A DNA stretch of 64,000 nucleotides from Thermohalobaculum xanthum. GTDB taxonomy: Bacteria > Pseudomonadota > Alphaproteobacteria > Rhodobacterales > Rhodobacteraceae. Position numbers and translations under genes: made by a program. The stretch is taken from NCBI RefSeq assembly GCF_016623495.1, contig NZ_JAEHHL010000005.1:62001-126000 (forward strand), given 5' to 3'. Numbering within the stretch: position 1 is the stretch's first letter; each line of letters begins with the position of its first letter. Shown here piece by piece: positions 1 through 9,772 of the stretch. A model generated the notes under the pieces. The model made no database searches. It worked only from the letters and a program-made list of their open reading frames with translations, and was not told the origin of the DNA.

Positions 1-180
1 ACGCTGCGCGCGGCCGTCTGGCGCACCGGCGACGGCGGGGACGCGATGCTGGGCGTCTTCGAGAGCCGCGGCCAGGTCTCCAGCGGCGGGCTCTATACCC
101 TCGGGGCCGACGACTACATCCTCGATGTCGCGGCGCGCGACATCGTCCGGCAGATGGAGGCCTGGGCCCGCGGCGTCTGA
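1..180 (+). CDS. 3' end of an unidentified CDS (truncated by window edge)
   Basis: An open frame runs from the first base to a TGA at 178-180 and gives the last 59 residues of a protein. The segment is rich in Gly, Ala and Asp and ends in a helix-like tail around DIVRQMEAWARGV. I do not recognise a family. It ends 45 bases before the first of three tandem BamE-like genes on the same strand, so it may belong to the same transcript. The start and any signal peptide lie outside the window. Confidence 0.6.
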   Translation, partial: TLRAAVWRTGDGGDAMLGVFESRGQVSSGGLYTLGADDYILDVAARDIVRQMEAWARGV

Positions 181-225
181 GTTGGCGCCCGCGTCCCGTC
201 CCAGGCGAAGCAGAGGAGGCGCGCG

Positions 226-615
226 ATGACCGCACCGACCCGAACCAGGATGGCGCGCGCGGGGCTGGCGGGCCTTGCCGCCGCGGTGCTCGGCACCGCG
301 CCGACGCCATCGGCCGCCGACGAGTTCCCCGAGGTCGGCCGCATCGAGACCTCGCTGTCGCGCGGCGTGTCGACCCAACGCGAGGTGCAGGCCCTGCTGG
401 GCGTGCCCGACGGGATCGGCAACTCGGTCTTCCCGCCCGACTACCGCCGCCACGACGTCTGGTTCTACGAGGATATCGAGCTGCTGGGCATGACCACCGA
501 GGGCGAGATCACCAAGGTGGGCGTCCGACAGCAGATCCTTCTCGTGTTCTTCCACGATGGTCGCTTCGACGGCTTCGCTTGGAGTTCGAGCACGCTGCCG
601 GGAGATGTGAAATGA
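226..615 (+). CDS. small exported BamE/SmpA-like protein (1 of 3 tandem)
   Basis: The protein has 129 residues. The N-terminus has a basic stretch, a hydrophobic Ala/Leu/Gly segment (about 11-30) and an Ala-rich cleavage region, so it is probably exported, but I see no lipobox cysteine. The mature part follows the BamE/SmpA-OmlA pattern: a leading segment, 'G.ST..EV..LLG.P', an aromatic 'DVWFYED' strand and a final 'FFHDGRFDGFAW' strand. The next two genes share this pattern, which points to local duplication. The stop overlaps the start of the next gene (ATGA). A periplasmic or outer-membrane role is inferred; the partner is unknown. Confidence 0.75.
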   Translation: MTAPTRTRMARAGLAGLAAAVLGTAPTPSAADEFPEVGRIETSLSRGVSTQREVQALLGVPDGIGNSVFPPDYRRHDVWFYEDIELLGMTTEGEITKVGVRQQILLVFFHDGRFDGFAWSSSTLPGDVK

Positions 616-977
616 GCCCGATCGTGCGCGCGTTGCGCCCCGCCCGCGCCATTGCGCTGGTCCTTTCCCTCGGTCTGGCGGGTTGCGCGACCGATATCCG
701 TTTCGGCAACGACTTTGACGAGACGGCTGTCACCGGTTTCGAGGTCGGCAAGACCACGCGAGCCGACGTGATCCGCGTGCTGGGCATGCCCCGCGGGCGC
801 GGCGAGACCTATGTGCCGCGCTACGCCGCGCGGCGCGACATGATGTTCTACGAACTGGTGACCACCGATACCCAGGCGGTGGATCTGAAATTCCTGCTCA
901 TCCTGCTCGATGGCGACCGGTACGACGGGCATTTCTGGTTCGCGAGCAGCCAGCTGGTGGACGAGGGAGGCGTGTAA
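612..977 (+). CDS. BamE-like lipoprotein (2 of 3 tandem)
   Basis: The protein has 121 residues when started at the ATG at 612, which overlaps the previous stop; a longer in-frame ATG at 579 lies inside the upstream gene. A signal peptide of about 24 residues ends in a clear lipobox, LAGC, so it is a probable lipoprotein. The domain repeats the pattern of its neighbours: 'GKTTRADVIRVLGMPRGRG', 'MMFYEL', then 'LDGDRYDGHFWF'. That resembles the small BamE (SmpA/OmlA) fold of outer-membrane assembly factors. It overlaps the third copy by one base (TAATG), so the three are almost certainly cotranscribed. Confidence 0.8.
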   Translation: MSPIVRALRPARAIALVLSLGLAGCATDIRFGNDFDETAVTGFEVGKTTRADVIRVLGMPRGRGETYVPRYAARRDMMFYELVTTDTQAVDLKFLLILLDGDRYDGHFWFASSQLVDEGGV

Positions 978-1369
978 TGGCGGACCGGGTCAAGAATGCC
1001 AAGACGCGGAACCGGCTGCACGCGATGCGTGGGCCCGCGATCGTGCGGGGCTGCCTTGCGGGGGCGGCGGCACTGCTTCTGGCTGGGTGCGAGTTCAACA
1101 TGGAGGTCGGGCGCGAGGTCGATCTCGCGGCGCTGGACGGACGGCTGGTCGCCGGCACCTCGACACGGGCCGATGTCCTCGCGGCGCTGGGCGAGCCCTT
1201 CGGCGAGGGGCGCGCGATGTTCCCGTTCCACGAGACGCCGCGCGACGTGCTTGCCTATTACTACGAGCGCGGCGATCTCGAGGACAACCGGCGGACCTTC
1301 CTGTGGGTGTTCGTCGACGACGGGCGCTATGGCGGGCACATGTGGTTCTCGAGCCTGCCGGAGGTCTGA
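977..1369 (+). CDS. BamE-like lipoprotein (3 of 3 tandem)
   Basis: The protein has 130 residues. Its lipobox is LLAGC, preceded by a hydrophobic Ala/Leu stretch. The long N-terminus before it suggests that the internal ATG at 1025 could be the real start. The mature part again has 'GTSTRADVLAALGEP', an aromatic 'VLAYYYERGD' segment and a terminal 'VDDGRYGGHMWFSS' strand, so it is a paralogue of the two preceding genes. Function is unknown beyond a probable envelope lipoprotein with a BamE-like fold. The next gene, def, begins 69 bases downstream. Confidence 0.8.
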   Translation: MADRVKNAKTRNRLHAMRGPAIVRGCLAGAAALLLAGCEFNMEVGREVDLAALDGRLVAGTSTRADVLAALGEPFGEGRAMFPFHETPRDVLAYYYERGDLEDNRRTFLWVFVDDGRYGGHMWFSSLPEV

Positions 1370-1438
1370 GCGCGGCCCGCGGGACCGGGCGGCTGTCTCC
1401 AGCTTGACCGGCTTGGGGGCATCGCTTACGTCGTCACC

Positions 1439-1978
1439 ATGCTGCGACCCATCCTCATCCATCCCGATCCGCGCCTGAAGAAGGTCTGCGAGGCCGTCTC
1501 GGACATCGGCCCGGCCGAAGCACAGCTGGTCGAGGACATGTTCGCCACCATGTATGACGCGCCGGGCATCGGGCTCGCCGCGCCGCAGGTGGGGGTGAAC
1601 GCCCGCGTGATCGTGATGGACTGCGCGCGCCGCGAGGACGAGCCGCCGGCGCCGCAGGCGCTGATCAACCCGGAGGTGGTCTGGAGCTCGGAGGAGACCT
1701 CGGACTACGAGGAGGGCTGCCTCTCGATCCCCGAGATCTACGCCATGGTGACCCGGCCGGCCGAGGTGCGCGTGCGCTTCCTCGACCCCCAGGGGGCCGA
1801 GCGCGAGGAGAGCTATTCCGGCATCTGGGCGACCTGCGTGCAGCACGAGATCGACCATCTGAACGGCAAGCTGTTCATCGATTACCTGGGCCCGATGCGG
1901 CGCCGGATGATCACCGACAAGATGAAGAAGCTCAAGCGCGAGCGGGCCAAGGCCGGCGCCGAGCGCGTCGAGGGCTGA
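1439..1978 (+). CDS. def: peptide deformylase
   Basis: The enzyme removes the N-formyl group from nascent proteins in the cytoplasm. All three signature motifs are present in the 179 residues: GIGLAAPQ at about 43-50, EEGCLSIP at 91-98 with the metal-binding Cys94, and QHEIDH at 135-140 with the two metal histidines and catalytic Glu. Length is normal for a type I deformylase. It lies 6 bases upstream of fmt, the classic def-fmt pair that adds and removes the formyl group. Confidence 0.97.
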   Translation: MLRPILIHPDPRLKKVCEAVSDIGPAEAQLVEDMFATMYDAPGIGLAAPQVGVNARVIVMDCARREDEPPAPQALINPEVVWSSEETSDYEEGCLSIPEIYAMVTRPAEVRVRFLDPQGAEREESYSGIWATCVQHEIDHLNGKLFIDYLGPMRRRMITDKMKKLKRERAKAGAERVEG

Positions 1979-1984
1979 GGCGCG

Positions 1985-2899
1985 ATGCGCCTTGCCTTCA
2001 TGGGCACGCCCGATTTCGCCGTGCCGGTGCTGCGTGCGCTGGCCGATGCCGGGCACGACATCGCGGCCGTCTACACCCAGCCGCCGCGCCCCGCGGGCCG
2101 CGGCAAGCAGCCCCGCCCCTCGGCCGTGGCCGTCGCGGCCGGGGCGCTGGGGCTGCCGGTGCTGACGCCCGCAAGCTTTCGCGACCCTGACGTGCTGGCC
2201 GGCTTCGAGGCGATGGCGGTCGATGCCGCGGTGGTGGTCGCCTATGGCCAGATCCTGCCGCGGAGGGCGCTCGATGCGCCCCGGCTGGGCTGCTTCAACA
2301 TCCATGCCTCGTTGCTGCCGCGATGGCGGGGGGCCGCGCCCATCCAACGCGCGATCATGGCGGGCGATGCCGAGACGGGCGTCTGCGTAATGCGGATGGA
2401 GGAAGGGCTCGACACCGGGCCGGTCCTGACCTGCGAGGCAACCCCGATTGCGCCGGGCGACACCGCCGCGAGCCTGCATGACCGGCTGGCCGGGATGGGG
2501 GCGGCGCTGATGGTGCGCGCGCTCGACGCGATCGCGCAGGGCCGCCTGAGCGCGCGCCCGCAGCCCGATCAGGGCGTCACCTATGCCGCGAAGATCGAGA
2601 AGGCCGAGGCGCGGATCGACTGGACGCGGGATGCCGCCGCGCTCTCGGCCCATATTCGCGGCCTCTCGCCCTTCCCGGGGGCGTGGTGCGAGATCGCGGG
2701 CGAGCGGATCAAGATCCTCATGGCCTTGTCCGAGGACGGCACCGGCGCGCCGGGCGAGGTGCTGGACGACCGGCTGCTGGTCGCCTGCGGCCAGGGCGCG
2801 CTGCGTCTGGAGACGCTGCAGCGCGCGGGCCGCGCCGCCATGCCGGCCGCGCAGTTCCTCAACGGGCTGCCGCTCGCGCGGGGCGCACGGCTGGGGTAG
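1985..2899 (+). CDS. fmt: methionyl-tRNA formyltransferase
   Basis: The protein formylates initiator Met-tRNA using 10-formyltetrahydrofolate. It has 304 residues. The N-terminus [16 protein letters not shown] is typical, and the catalytic region carries N105, H107 and SLLPRWRG (109-116), with D143 in the 'EGLDTGP' segment. The C-terminal OB-like tRNA-binding domain is present. It follows def closely and should be translated from the same mRNA. Confidence 0.97.
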   Translation: MRLAFMGTPDFAVPVLRALADAGHDIAAVYTQPPRPAGRGKQPRPSAVAVAAGALGLPVLTPASFRDPDVLAGFEAMAVDAAVVVAYGQILPRRALDAPRLGCFNIHASLLPRWRGAAPIQRAIMAGDAETGVCVMRMEEGLDTGPVLTCEATPIAPGDTAASLHDRLAGMGAALMVRALDAIAQGRLSARPQPDQGVTYAAKIEKAEARIDWTRDAAALSAHIRGLSPFPGAWCEIAGERIKILMALSEDGTGAPGEVLDDRLLVACGQGALRLETLQRAGRAAMPAAQFLNGLPLARGARLG

Positions 2900-2922
2900 A
2901 CTGCCGCGTCACGGAGAGAGAC

Positions 2923-3327
2923 ATGCGCATCGGCGACGCTGCCCGGGCTTCCGGGCTCCCGGTCAAGACGGTCCGCTACTACGCGGATATCGGTCTCGTC
3001 GCGCCCTCGGGCCGGGCCGGCAACGGCTACCGCGACTATGCCCAGAGCGACGTGCAGCGGCTGGGCTTCGTGCGCCGCGCGCGCGCCTTCGGCTTCTCGA
3101 TCGACGACTGCCGCGAGCTTCTGGGCCTCTATTCCGACCGCGACCGGGCCAGCGCCGATGTCAAGCGCATGGCCGAGTCCCGCATCGAGGATCTCGACCG
3201 GCAGATGACCGAACTGGCGGCCCTGCGCGCCGACCTGCAGCGGCTTGCCGACGCTTGCGCCGGCGACGGGCGCCCCGATTGCCCGATCCTGAACGGCCTG
3301 GCGGGGGGTGCCGCGCGGCGTGGCTGA
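2923..3327 (+). CDS. cueR: MerR-family regulator, CueR-type (Cu(I)-responsive)
   Basis: The protein has 134 residues and starts at ATG 2923 after a GGAGAGAG ribosome site. The N-terminal MerR helix-turn-helix begins MRIGDAARASGLPVKTVRYY and is followed by a dimerisation helix. The C-terminal loop has C112 and C120 spaced C-x7-C, the two thiolates that bind Cu(I) in CueR. No copper ATPase, multicopper oxidase or copper chaperone lies nearby, so its target promoter must be elsewhere. Silver or gold response is an alternative; the class is well supported by the cysteine spacing. Confidence 0.85.
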   Translation: MRIGDAARASGLPVKTVRYYADIGLVAPSGRAGNGYRDYAQSDVQRLGFVRRARAFGFSIDDCRELLGLYSDRDRASADVKRMAESRIEDLDRQMTELAALRADLQRLADACAGDGRPDCPILNGLAGGAARRG

Positions 3328-3408
3328 GACGCATCGCGAACCCGGCCGCGGCCGCGCGCGGGGTGCATCGCTCTGGACGGCGCTGAAGGTGCGAGTTACA
3401 CAAGATCT

Positions 3409-5736
3409 ATGAGCAGTGCGCCCCCCGACGACGACATGCAGCGCGAAATCGCCGAGCCGCTGGCCCGTGCATTGGGCGAGCGGTATCTGACCTACGCGCT
3501 TTCGACCATCATGCATCGCGCGCTTCCGGATGCGCGCGACGGGCTCAAGCCTGTGCATCGCCGCCTTCTGTGGGCGATGCGGCAGCTCAAGCTCGATCCC
3601 GCCTCGGGCTACAAGAAATCGGCTCGCGTCGTCGGTGACGTGATCGGCAAGTTCCACCCCCATGGTGACCAGGCGGTCTATGACGCGCTGGTGCGCGCGG
3701 CGCAGGATTTCTCGCTGCGCTATCCGCTGATCGACGGGCAGGGGAACTTCGGCAACATCGACGGCGATGGCGCGGCGGCGATGCGCTACACCGAGAGCCG
3801 TCTCACCGCCGTGGCGCAGGCGCTGCTCGATGGGCTCGACGAGGATGCGGTCGACCTCAAGCCGACCTATGACGGCGAGGAGGAGGAGCCCGAGGTCCTG
3901 CCCGCGGCGTTTCCCAACCTGCTGGCGAACGGTGCCACCGGCATCGCGGTGGGCATGGCGACCTCGATCCCGCCGCACAATGTGGGCGAGATCGCCGAGG
4001 CGCTCCTGCACCTGATCCGCCATCCCGAGGCGCGGACCGAGACGCTGGTCGACATGATCCCCGGCCCGGATTTCCCGACCGGCGGCGTGCTGGTCGAGCC
4101 GCGCGAGAGCATCCTGTCTTCCTACCGCACCGGGCGCGGCTCGTTCCGCCTGCGCGCGCGGTGGGAGGTCGAGGACCTTGGCCGCGGCACCTGGCAGATC
4201 ATCGTCACCGAGATCCCCTACCAGGTGCAGAAGTCCAAGCTGGTCGAGCGGCTGGCCGAGCTCATCACCTCGAAGAAGGTGGCGATCCTGGCCGATGTGC
4301 GCGACGAGTCGGCCGAGGATGTGCGACTGGTGCTCGAGCCGCGGGCGCGGACGGTCGATCCGGCGATGCTGATGGAGACGCTGTTCCGCAACTCGGACCT
4401 CGAGGTGCGGGTGCCGCTCAACATGAACGTGCTGATCGACGGGCGCACGCCGAAGGTCTGCGGCCTGGCGGAGGTGCTGCGCGCCTTCCTCGACCACCGG
4501 CGCGAGGTGCTGCTGCGCCGCTCGCGCTACCGGCTGGGCAAGATCGCGCATCGGCTCGAGGTGCTCGAGGGCTATATCATCGCCTTCCTCAACCTCGACC
4601 GGATCATCGAGATCATCCGCACCGAGGACGACCCCAAGGCCGTGATGATGGCCGAGGACTGGTCGAACGGCGACGCGCCCGATGGCGTATTCCTCAGTGA
4701 TGTGCAGGCCGAGGCGATCCTCAACATGCGCCTGCGCAGCCTTCGCAGGCTCGAGGAGATGCAGCTGCGCGCCGAGCGTGACGAGCTCCTGGCCGAGCGG
4801 GCGGATCTCGAGGCGCTGGTGGGCGACGAGGCGCTGCAGTGGGGCCGGATCGGCGACGAGATCCGCGCCATGCGCGACAAGTTCGGCGCGCCCCGCGCGC
4901 TGAGGCAGCTGCGGCTGGCCGAGGACATTGCCGAGGCGCGGCGCGCGACCACGCCCTGGCCCGAGGGCGCGCGGCGCACCGGTCTTGCCGACGCGCCCGC
5001 CGTCGAGGATGTCCCGGCCGAGGCGCTGATCGAGCGCGAGCCGGTCACCGTGGTCTGCTCGAAGATGGGCTGGATCCGGGCGATGAAGGGCCATATCGCG
5101 CTCGACTCGGAGCTCAAGTACAAGGACGGCGACGAAGGGCGGTTCATTTTCCACGCTCAGACCACCGACCGGATCCTTGCCTTCGCCAGTGACGGGCGAT
5201 TCTTTACGCTGGCCTGCGACCGGCTTCCGGGCGGCCGCGGCATGGGCGAGCCGGTGCGCCTGATGATGGATCTCGGCAACGATGACGAGATTGTGGCGCT
5301 GTTCGTGCATCAGCCCGGGACACGCCGCCTGGTCGCCTCGAGTGACGGCGATGGCTTCATCGTCGCCGAGTCGGACGTCCTGGCGCAGACGCGGACCGGG
5401 CGGCAGGTGCTGAACCTGCGCGGCGGCGGCAAGGCGCGGGTCTGCGTCCCGGTGACCGGGGACCACGTCGCCGTAGTCGGCGACAACCGCAAGCTTCTCG
5501 TCTTCCCCTTGGAAGAACTGCCGGAAATGACCCGTGGCAAGGGTGTCCGCCTGCAGAAGTACAAGGATGGCGGACTTTCCGACGCCACGACCTTCGCGCT
5601 CGAGCACGGGCTGGCCTGGCTCGATCCTGCCGGGCGCACGCGAACCGAGCGCGAGCTGGGCGAATACATCGCCCGCCGCGCCAGCGCGGGCCGCATGGCG
5701 CCGCGCGGTTTCCCGCGCGACAACCGCTTCACTTAG
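3409..5736 (+). CDS. parC: DNA topoisomerase IV subunit A
   Basis: The protein has 775 residues and is the breakage-reunion subunit that decatenates daughter chromosomes together with ParE, which is not in this window. The winged-helix region has HPHGD at 83-87 and the catalytic Tyr127 in RYTES. The C-terminal half forms the beta-pinwheel-like domain ending near 5730. ParC rather than GyrA is favoured by the opening ([21 protein letters not shown]) and a shorter C-terminal domain. The usual quinolone-contact Ser position is Gln88 and the following acidic position is Asp92. No strong Shine-Dalgarno is seen before the start. Confidence 0.93.
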   Translation: MSSAPPDDDMQREIAEPLARALGERYLTYALSTIMHRALPDARDGLKPVHRRLLWAMRQLKLDPASGYKKSARVVGDVIGKFHPHGDQAVYDALVRAAQDFSLRYPLIDGQGNFGNIDGDGAAAMRYTESRLTAVAQALLDGLDEDAVDLKPTYDGEEEEPEVLPAAFPNLLANGATGIAVGMATSIPPHNVGEIAEALLHLIRHPEARTETLVDMIPGPDFPTGGVLVEPRESILSSYRTGRGSFRLRARWEVEDLGRGTWQIIVTEIPYQVQKSKLVERLAELITSKKVAILADVRDESAEDVRLVLEPRARTVDPAMLMETLFRNSDLEVRVPLNMNVLIDGRTPKVCGLAEVLRAFLDHRREVLLRRSRYRLGKIAHRLEVLEGYIIAFLNLDRIIEIIRTEDDPKAVMMAEDWSNGDAPDGVFLSDVQAEAILNMRLRSLRRLEEMQLRAERDELLAERADLEALVGDEALQWGRIGDEIRAMRDKFGAPRALRQLRLAEDIAEARRATTPWPEGARRTGLADAPAVEDVPAEALIEREPVTVVCSKMGWIRAMKGHIALDSELKYKDGDEGRFIFHAQTTDRILAFASDGRFFTLACDRLPGGRGMGEPVRLMMDLGNDDEIVALFVHQPGTRRLVASSDGDGFIVAESDVLAQTRTGRQVLNLRGGGKARVCVPVTGDHVAVVGDNRKLLVFPLEELPEMTRGKGVRLQKYKDGGLSDATTFALEHGLAWLDPAGRTRTERELGEYIARRASAGRMAPRGFPRDNRFT

Positions 5737-5738
5737 GA

Positions 5739-5765
5739 TCACCTGTCTCGATACGGGACAGGTGA
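5739..5765 (+). terminator. stem-loop after parC
   Basis: TCACCTGTC (5739-5747) pairs perfectly with GACAGGTGA (5757-5765). The stem extends to 12 pairs with one G-T wobble around an ATA loop. It begins two bases after the parC stop. There is no T-run, so it is either a Rho-independent-like terminator weak in the U-tract or a 3' stabilising hairpin. Confidence 0.6.
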
Positions 5766-6324
5766 CGCGCCGCGGCGGGGGATCGCAAAAGCCTCGTTCC
5801 GGCCCAAAAACAGCCCCGTTCCATGCCTACAAACACACTCGTGGCGTAAAGCTCTGTGTAGGTGTGTCCGCTTTGCGTGCCGTGCGACGGGGGGGTCGCG
5901 TGCAGTTCTGATCACCCCCGTCGCTCGTGCACCCGGGCCAGGTTGGCCCGGGGAGTTGCGGCTCAGGTGGTGGAGTGGCGTTCCGGTTTCCGGCGGCGGT
6001 TTCGCCGGGCGGAGGCCGAGGTACCGGTCCGCTGGGTCGAGGCATCGACGGGATACGGCTGCGTCAGCGTCTTTCTCGCCACGATTAATGGCGATCTGCC
6101 TTGCAGCGCGGGCGACGGTGCGGCCATTGGCCGGCCGCCGCGCAGAAGGGGGGCGGCAGCGCCCGGTAACCGGCCGGTTCTCCACGGGTGGAAGGAGACA
6201 CTGGCCCGCGCGCCTCGGAGCGGCGCGCAGACTTCCGGGTGCTGCTCGCCTGCCCTGTCTTTCCTGGTCCAGGACATGACTGCCCGAGCGTGCCGCTTGG
6301 CGCGCGCCGGCGCGCCGCGTCGGG
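5766..6324. other. 559-bp non-coding interval with several inverted repeats
   Basis: No convincing gene is seen on either strand; the short open frames lack family signatures. Inverted repeats are frequent. GCGACGGGGG (5884-5893) pairs with CCCCCGTCGC (5915-5924). CCCGGGCCA (5932-5940) pairs with TGGCCCGGG (5944-5952) around a 3-nt loop. AACCGGCCGGTT (6168-6179) is a palindrome. The interval lies downstream of both the parC 3' end and the minus-strand methyltransferase 3' end, so it could hold terminators or a structured RNA. I could not match a known RNA family. Confidence 0.45.
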
Positions 6325-8039
<1,715 letters not shown>

Positions 8040-8082
8040 CTAGATACGGTCTGGGGAGCGGTGCGCCAAGGGGGGAGTGGCC

Positions 8083-9102
8083 TCACGCCCCCGCGACCGG
8101 ACGCCCCGGGAACAATCGCGCCACGACCTGCCGGGCCACGCGGTCGGCCTCGGCAAGCGGCGGGTAGCTCCACTGTCCGATCGCACCGTCGAAATCGCGC
8201 GCGATGCCCCGCGCGGCCAGCGCATCGAGAAAGGCGCTGGCCTTGGCCGACATCCCTCCCACGCCGAAGACATGGAGCGGCAGGCCCGTCGACGCGGCCT
8301 CGGAGGCCATGTTGACCGAGTCGGCGGTCACGATCACGGCCGTGGCGAGCCCGAGCATCCCGGGGTAGGGATTCTCGCCCGACCCGGTGAAGACGAAGGC
8401 GCGCGCGGGGTCGAGCCGCTGGCTGAGTGCACGGGCCAGCGCGGGGTCGGTGCGGCGCGAGGTGGTCACCATCAGCCCCACGCCTTCCGCGTCGAGCGCG
8501 GCCAGCGCATCGAGCAGGCGCTCGGCGTCGCCCTCGGCCCAGCGCGCCGCCTTGCCGGGGCCGCCGACCAGCACCGCGACGCGGCGCGACGGCAGGTAGG
8601 CGAGGCGCGGTGCGAGGCGGGCCGCGGCCGCCTCGACCGTGTCCGGGGTGATGCGCCCGACCGCGCCCAGCGTCGAGATGGCGTTCGGCGCGCGCAGCCG
8701 GTCATGCTCGGGGGCGACGATCAGGTCGAAGGCCGCGGGGTCCATCTGGGGGTCGAGGATCTGCACGGTCCTCACGCCGTGGCGCCGGCCCAGCGCGGCG
8801 ACGAAGGGCGCGGCGCGCCGCCCCGCGCCGATGACGAGATCGGGCCACGGCGGCGCGGGCGGCGGGCAGTCGCGTGCGAGCCCGGTCTCGGGCCAGCCCG
8901 GCAGACGGCCGAGCAGGTGCCACAGGCGCGCCGGCAGCCATGCGGCCAATCGCGCCGGACGCACCTCTTGCGCAACGATGGTCGCGGGGCTACATCGCGC
9001 CACGGCCTCGGCCAGACCCAGCGCCTGCGCCTGGTTTCCGGCCCGGCCATCGGTCATCGTCCAGATGGCAAGTGTTCCGGGGTCGGCGCGAGAAGTTTCC
9101 AT
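8083..9102 (-). CDS. mitochondrial fission ELM1-like family protein (DUF1022)
   Basis: The protein has 339 residues. The N-terminus 'IWTMTDGRAGNQAQALGLAEA' is the typical opening of the ELM1/DUF1022 family, a Rossmann/GT-B-like fold found in plant mitochondria-associated proteins and many alphaproteobacteria. Further family-like segments are 'TVQILDPQMDP', 'VLVGGPGKA', 'VMVTTSRRT'-type strands and a late 'VTADSVNMASEAASTG' loop resembling a sugar-nucleotide site. The bacterial function is not established; a glycosyltransferase-like role in the envelope is possible. It is divergent from the Lrp-type gene. Confidence 0.8.
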   Translation of the reverse strand: METSRADPGTLAIWTMTDGRAGNQAQALGLAEAVARCSPATIVAQEVRPARLAAWLPARLWHLLGRLPGWPETGLARDCPPPAPPWPDLVIGAGRRAAPFVAALGRRHGVRTVQILDPQMDPAAFDLIVAPEHDRLRAPNAISTLGAVGRITPDTVEAAAARLAPRLAYLPSRRVAVLVGGPGKAARWAEGDAERLLDALAALDAEGVGLMVTTSRRTDPALARALSQRLDPARAFVFTGSGENPYPGMLGLATAVIVTADSVNMASEAASTGLPLHVFGVGGMSAKASAFLDALAARGIARDFDGAIGQWSYPPLAEADRVARQVVARLFPGRPVAGA

Positions 9103-9117
9103 TTGTTGCTTGGGCCT

Positions 9118-9130
9118 GCAATTTTATTGC
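9118..9130. promoter_or_regulatory. candidate Lrp/AsnC operator palindrome
   Basis: GCAAT-TTT-ATTGC is a perfect AT-rich inverted repeat 16 bases upstream of the ELM1-like start and about 80 bases upstream of the divergent Lrp/AsnC gene. The position and AT-rich dyad suit autoregulation by the adjacent regulator. No binding data are available. Confidence 0.45.
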
Positions 9131-9167
9131 TTTCGGGATGACTGCCGCATACATATCGACCCGCATG

Positions 9168-9183
9168 CGCTCTGGCCAGAGCG
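9168..9183. promoter_or_regulatory. 16-bp perfect palindrome before lrp-type gene
   Basis: CGCTCTGGCCAGAGCG is a perfect palindrome 27 bases upstream of the regulator start at 9211. It could be an operator or a leader hairpin that affects translation of the regulator. Confidence 0.4.
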
Positions 9184-9210
9184 ACGAGACAAGCAAGAGG
9201 TAAAGCCTAC

Positions 9211-9711
9211 ATGTCGGCCAACAAGCTCGACCCTATCGACCGTCGCATTCTGCTCGAGCTTCAGGGCGACGGGCGAATGACCAATGTCGAGCTCTCGCGC
9301 CGGGTCGGCATCTCGGCCCCGCCCTGCCTGCGCCGCGTCCGCGCGCTGGAGGAGGCGGGCTATATCGAGGGCTATCATGCCCGCGTGAATGCCCGCGCGC
9401 TGGGCTACGAGGTGATGGTCTTCGCCATGGTCAGCCTCAAGAGCCAGGCCGAACCCGACCTCAGCGCCTTCGAGGCGCTGGTGCGCGGCTGGCCGATCGT
9501 GCGCGAGTGCCACATGCTGAATGGCGAAATCGACTTCCTGCTGAAATGCGTGGCACCGAACCTGCTGAGCTTCCAGAACTTCCTGACCGGCCAGCTGACC
9601 GCCGCGCCGAACGTGGCCAGCGTCAAGACCTCGCTGGTGATCCGCGCGGCCAAGAACGAGCCGGGCGTGCCCTTCGAGCTGTCGGATCACCTGTTCCCCG
9701 AGGGCAGCTGA
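9211..9711 (+). CDS. Lrp/AsnC-family transcriptional regulator
   Basis: The protein has 166 residues. An N-terminal winged helix-turn-helix starts 'LDPIDRRILLELQGDGRMTN' and has the recognition helix 'SAPPCLRRVRALEEAGYI'. The C-terminal RAM (ligand-sensing, oligomerising) domain follows. The ATG at 9211 is preceded by an AGAGG-type ribosome site. It is divergent from the ELM1-trxB strand and separated by a region with two palindromes. The effector, probably an amino acid, is unknown. Confidence 0.92.
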   Translation: MSANKLDPIDRRILLELQGDGRMTNVELSRRVGISAPPCLRRVRALEEAGYIEGYHARVNARALGYEVMVFAMVSLKSQAEPDLSAFEALVRGWPIVRECHMLNGEIDFLLKCVAPNLLSFQNFLTGQLTAAPNVASVKTSLVIRAAKNEPGVPFELSDHLFPEGS

Positions 9712-9772
9712 GAGCCCGGCCCTGACGCGGCCATGACGCGGCGCGGGCTGCGGCCAATCTGCGGTGACCGGC

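Noticed and set aside
2581-5742. Minus-strand open frame of about 1050 codons opposite parC and cueR
   Set aside because: It is a shadow of parC; the translated sequence shows no family motif.
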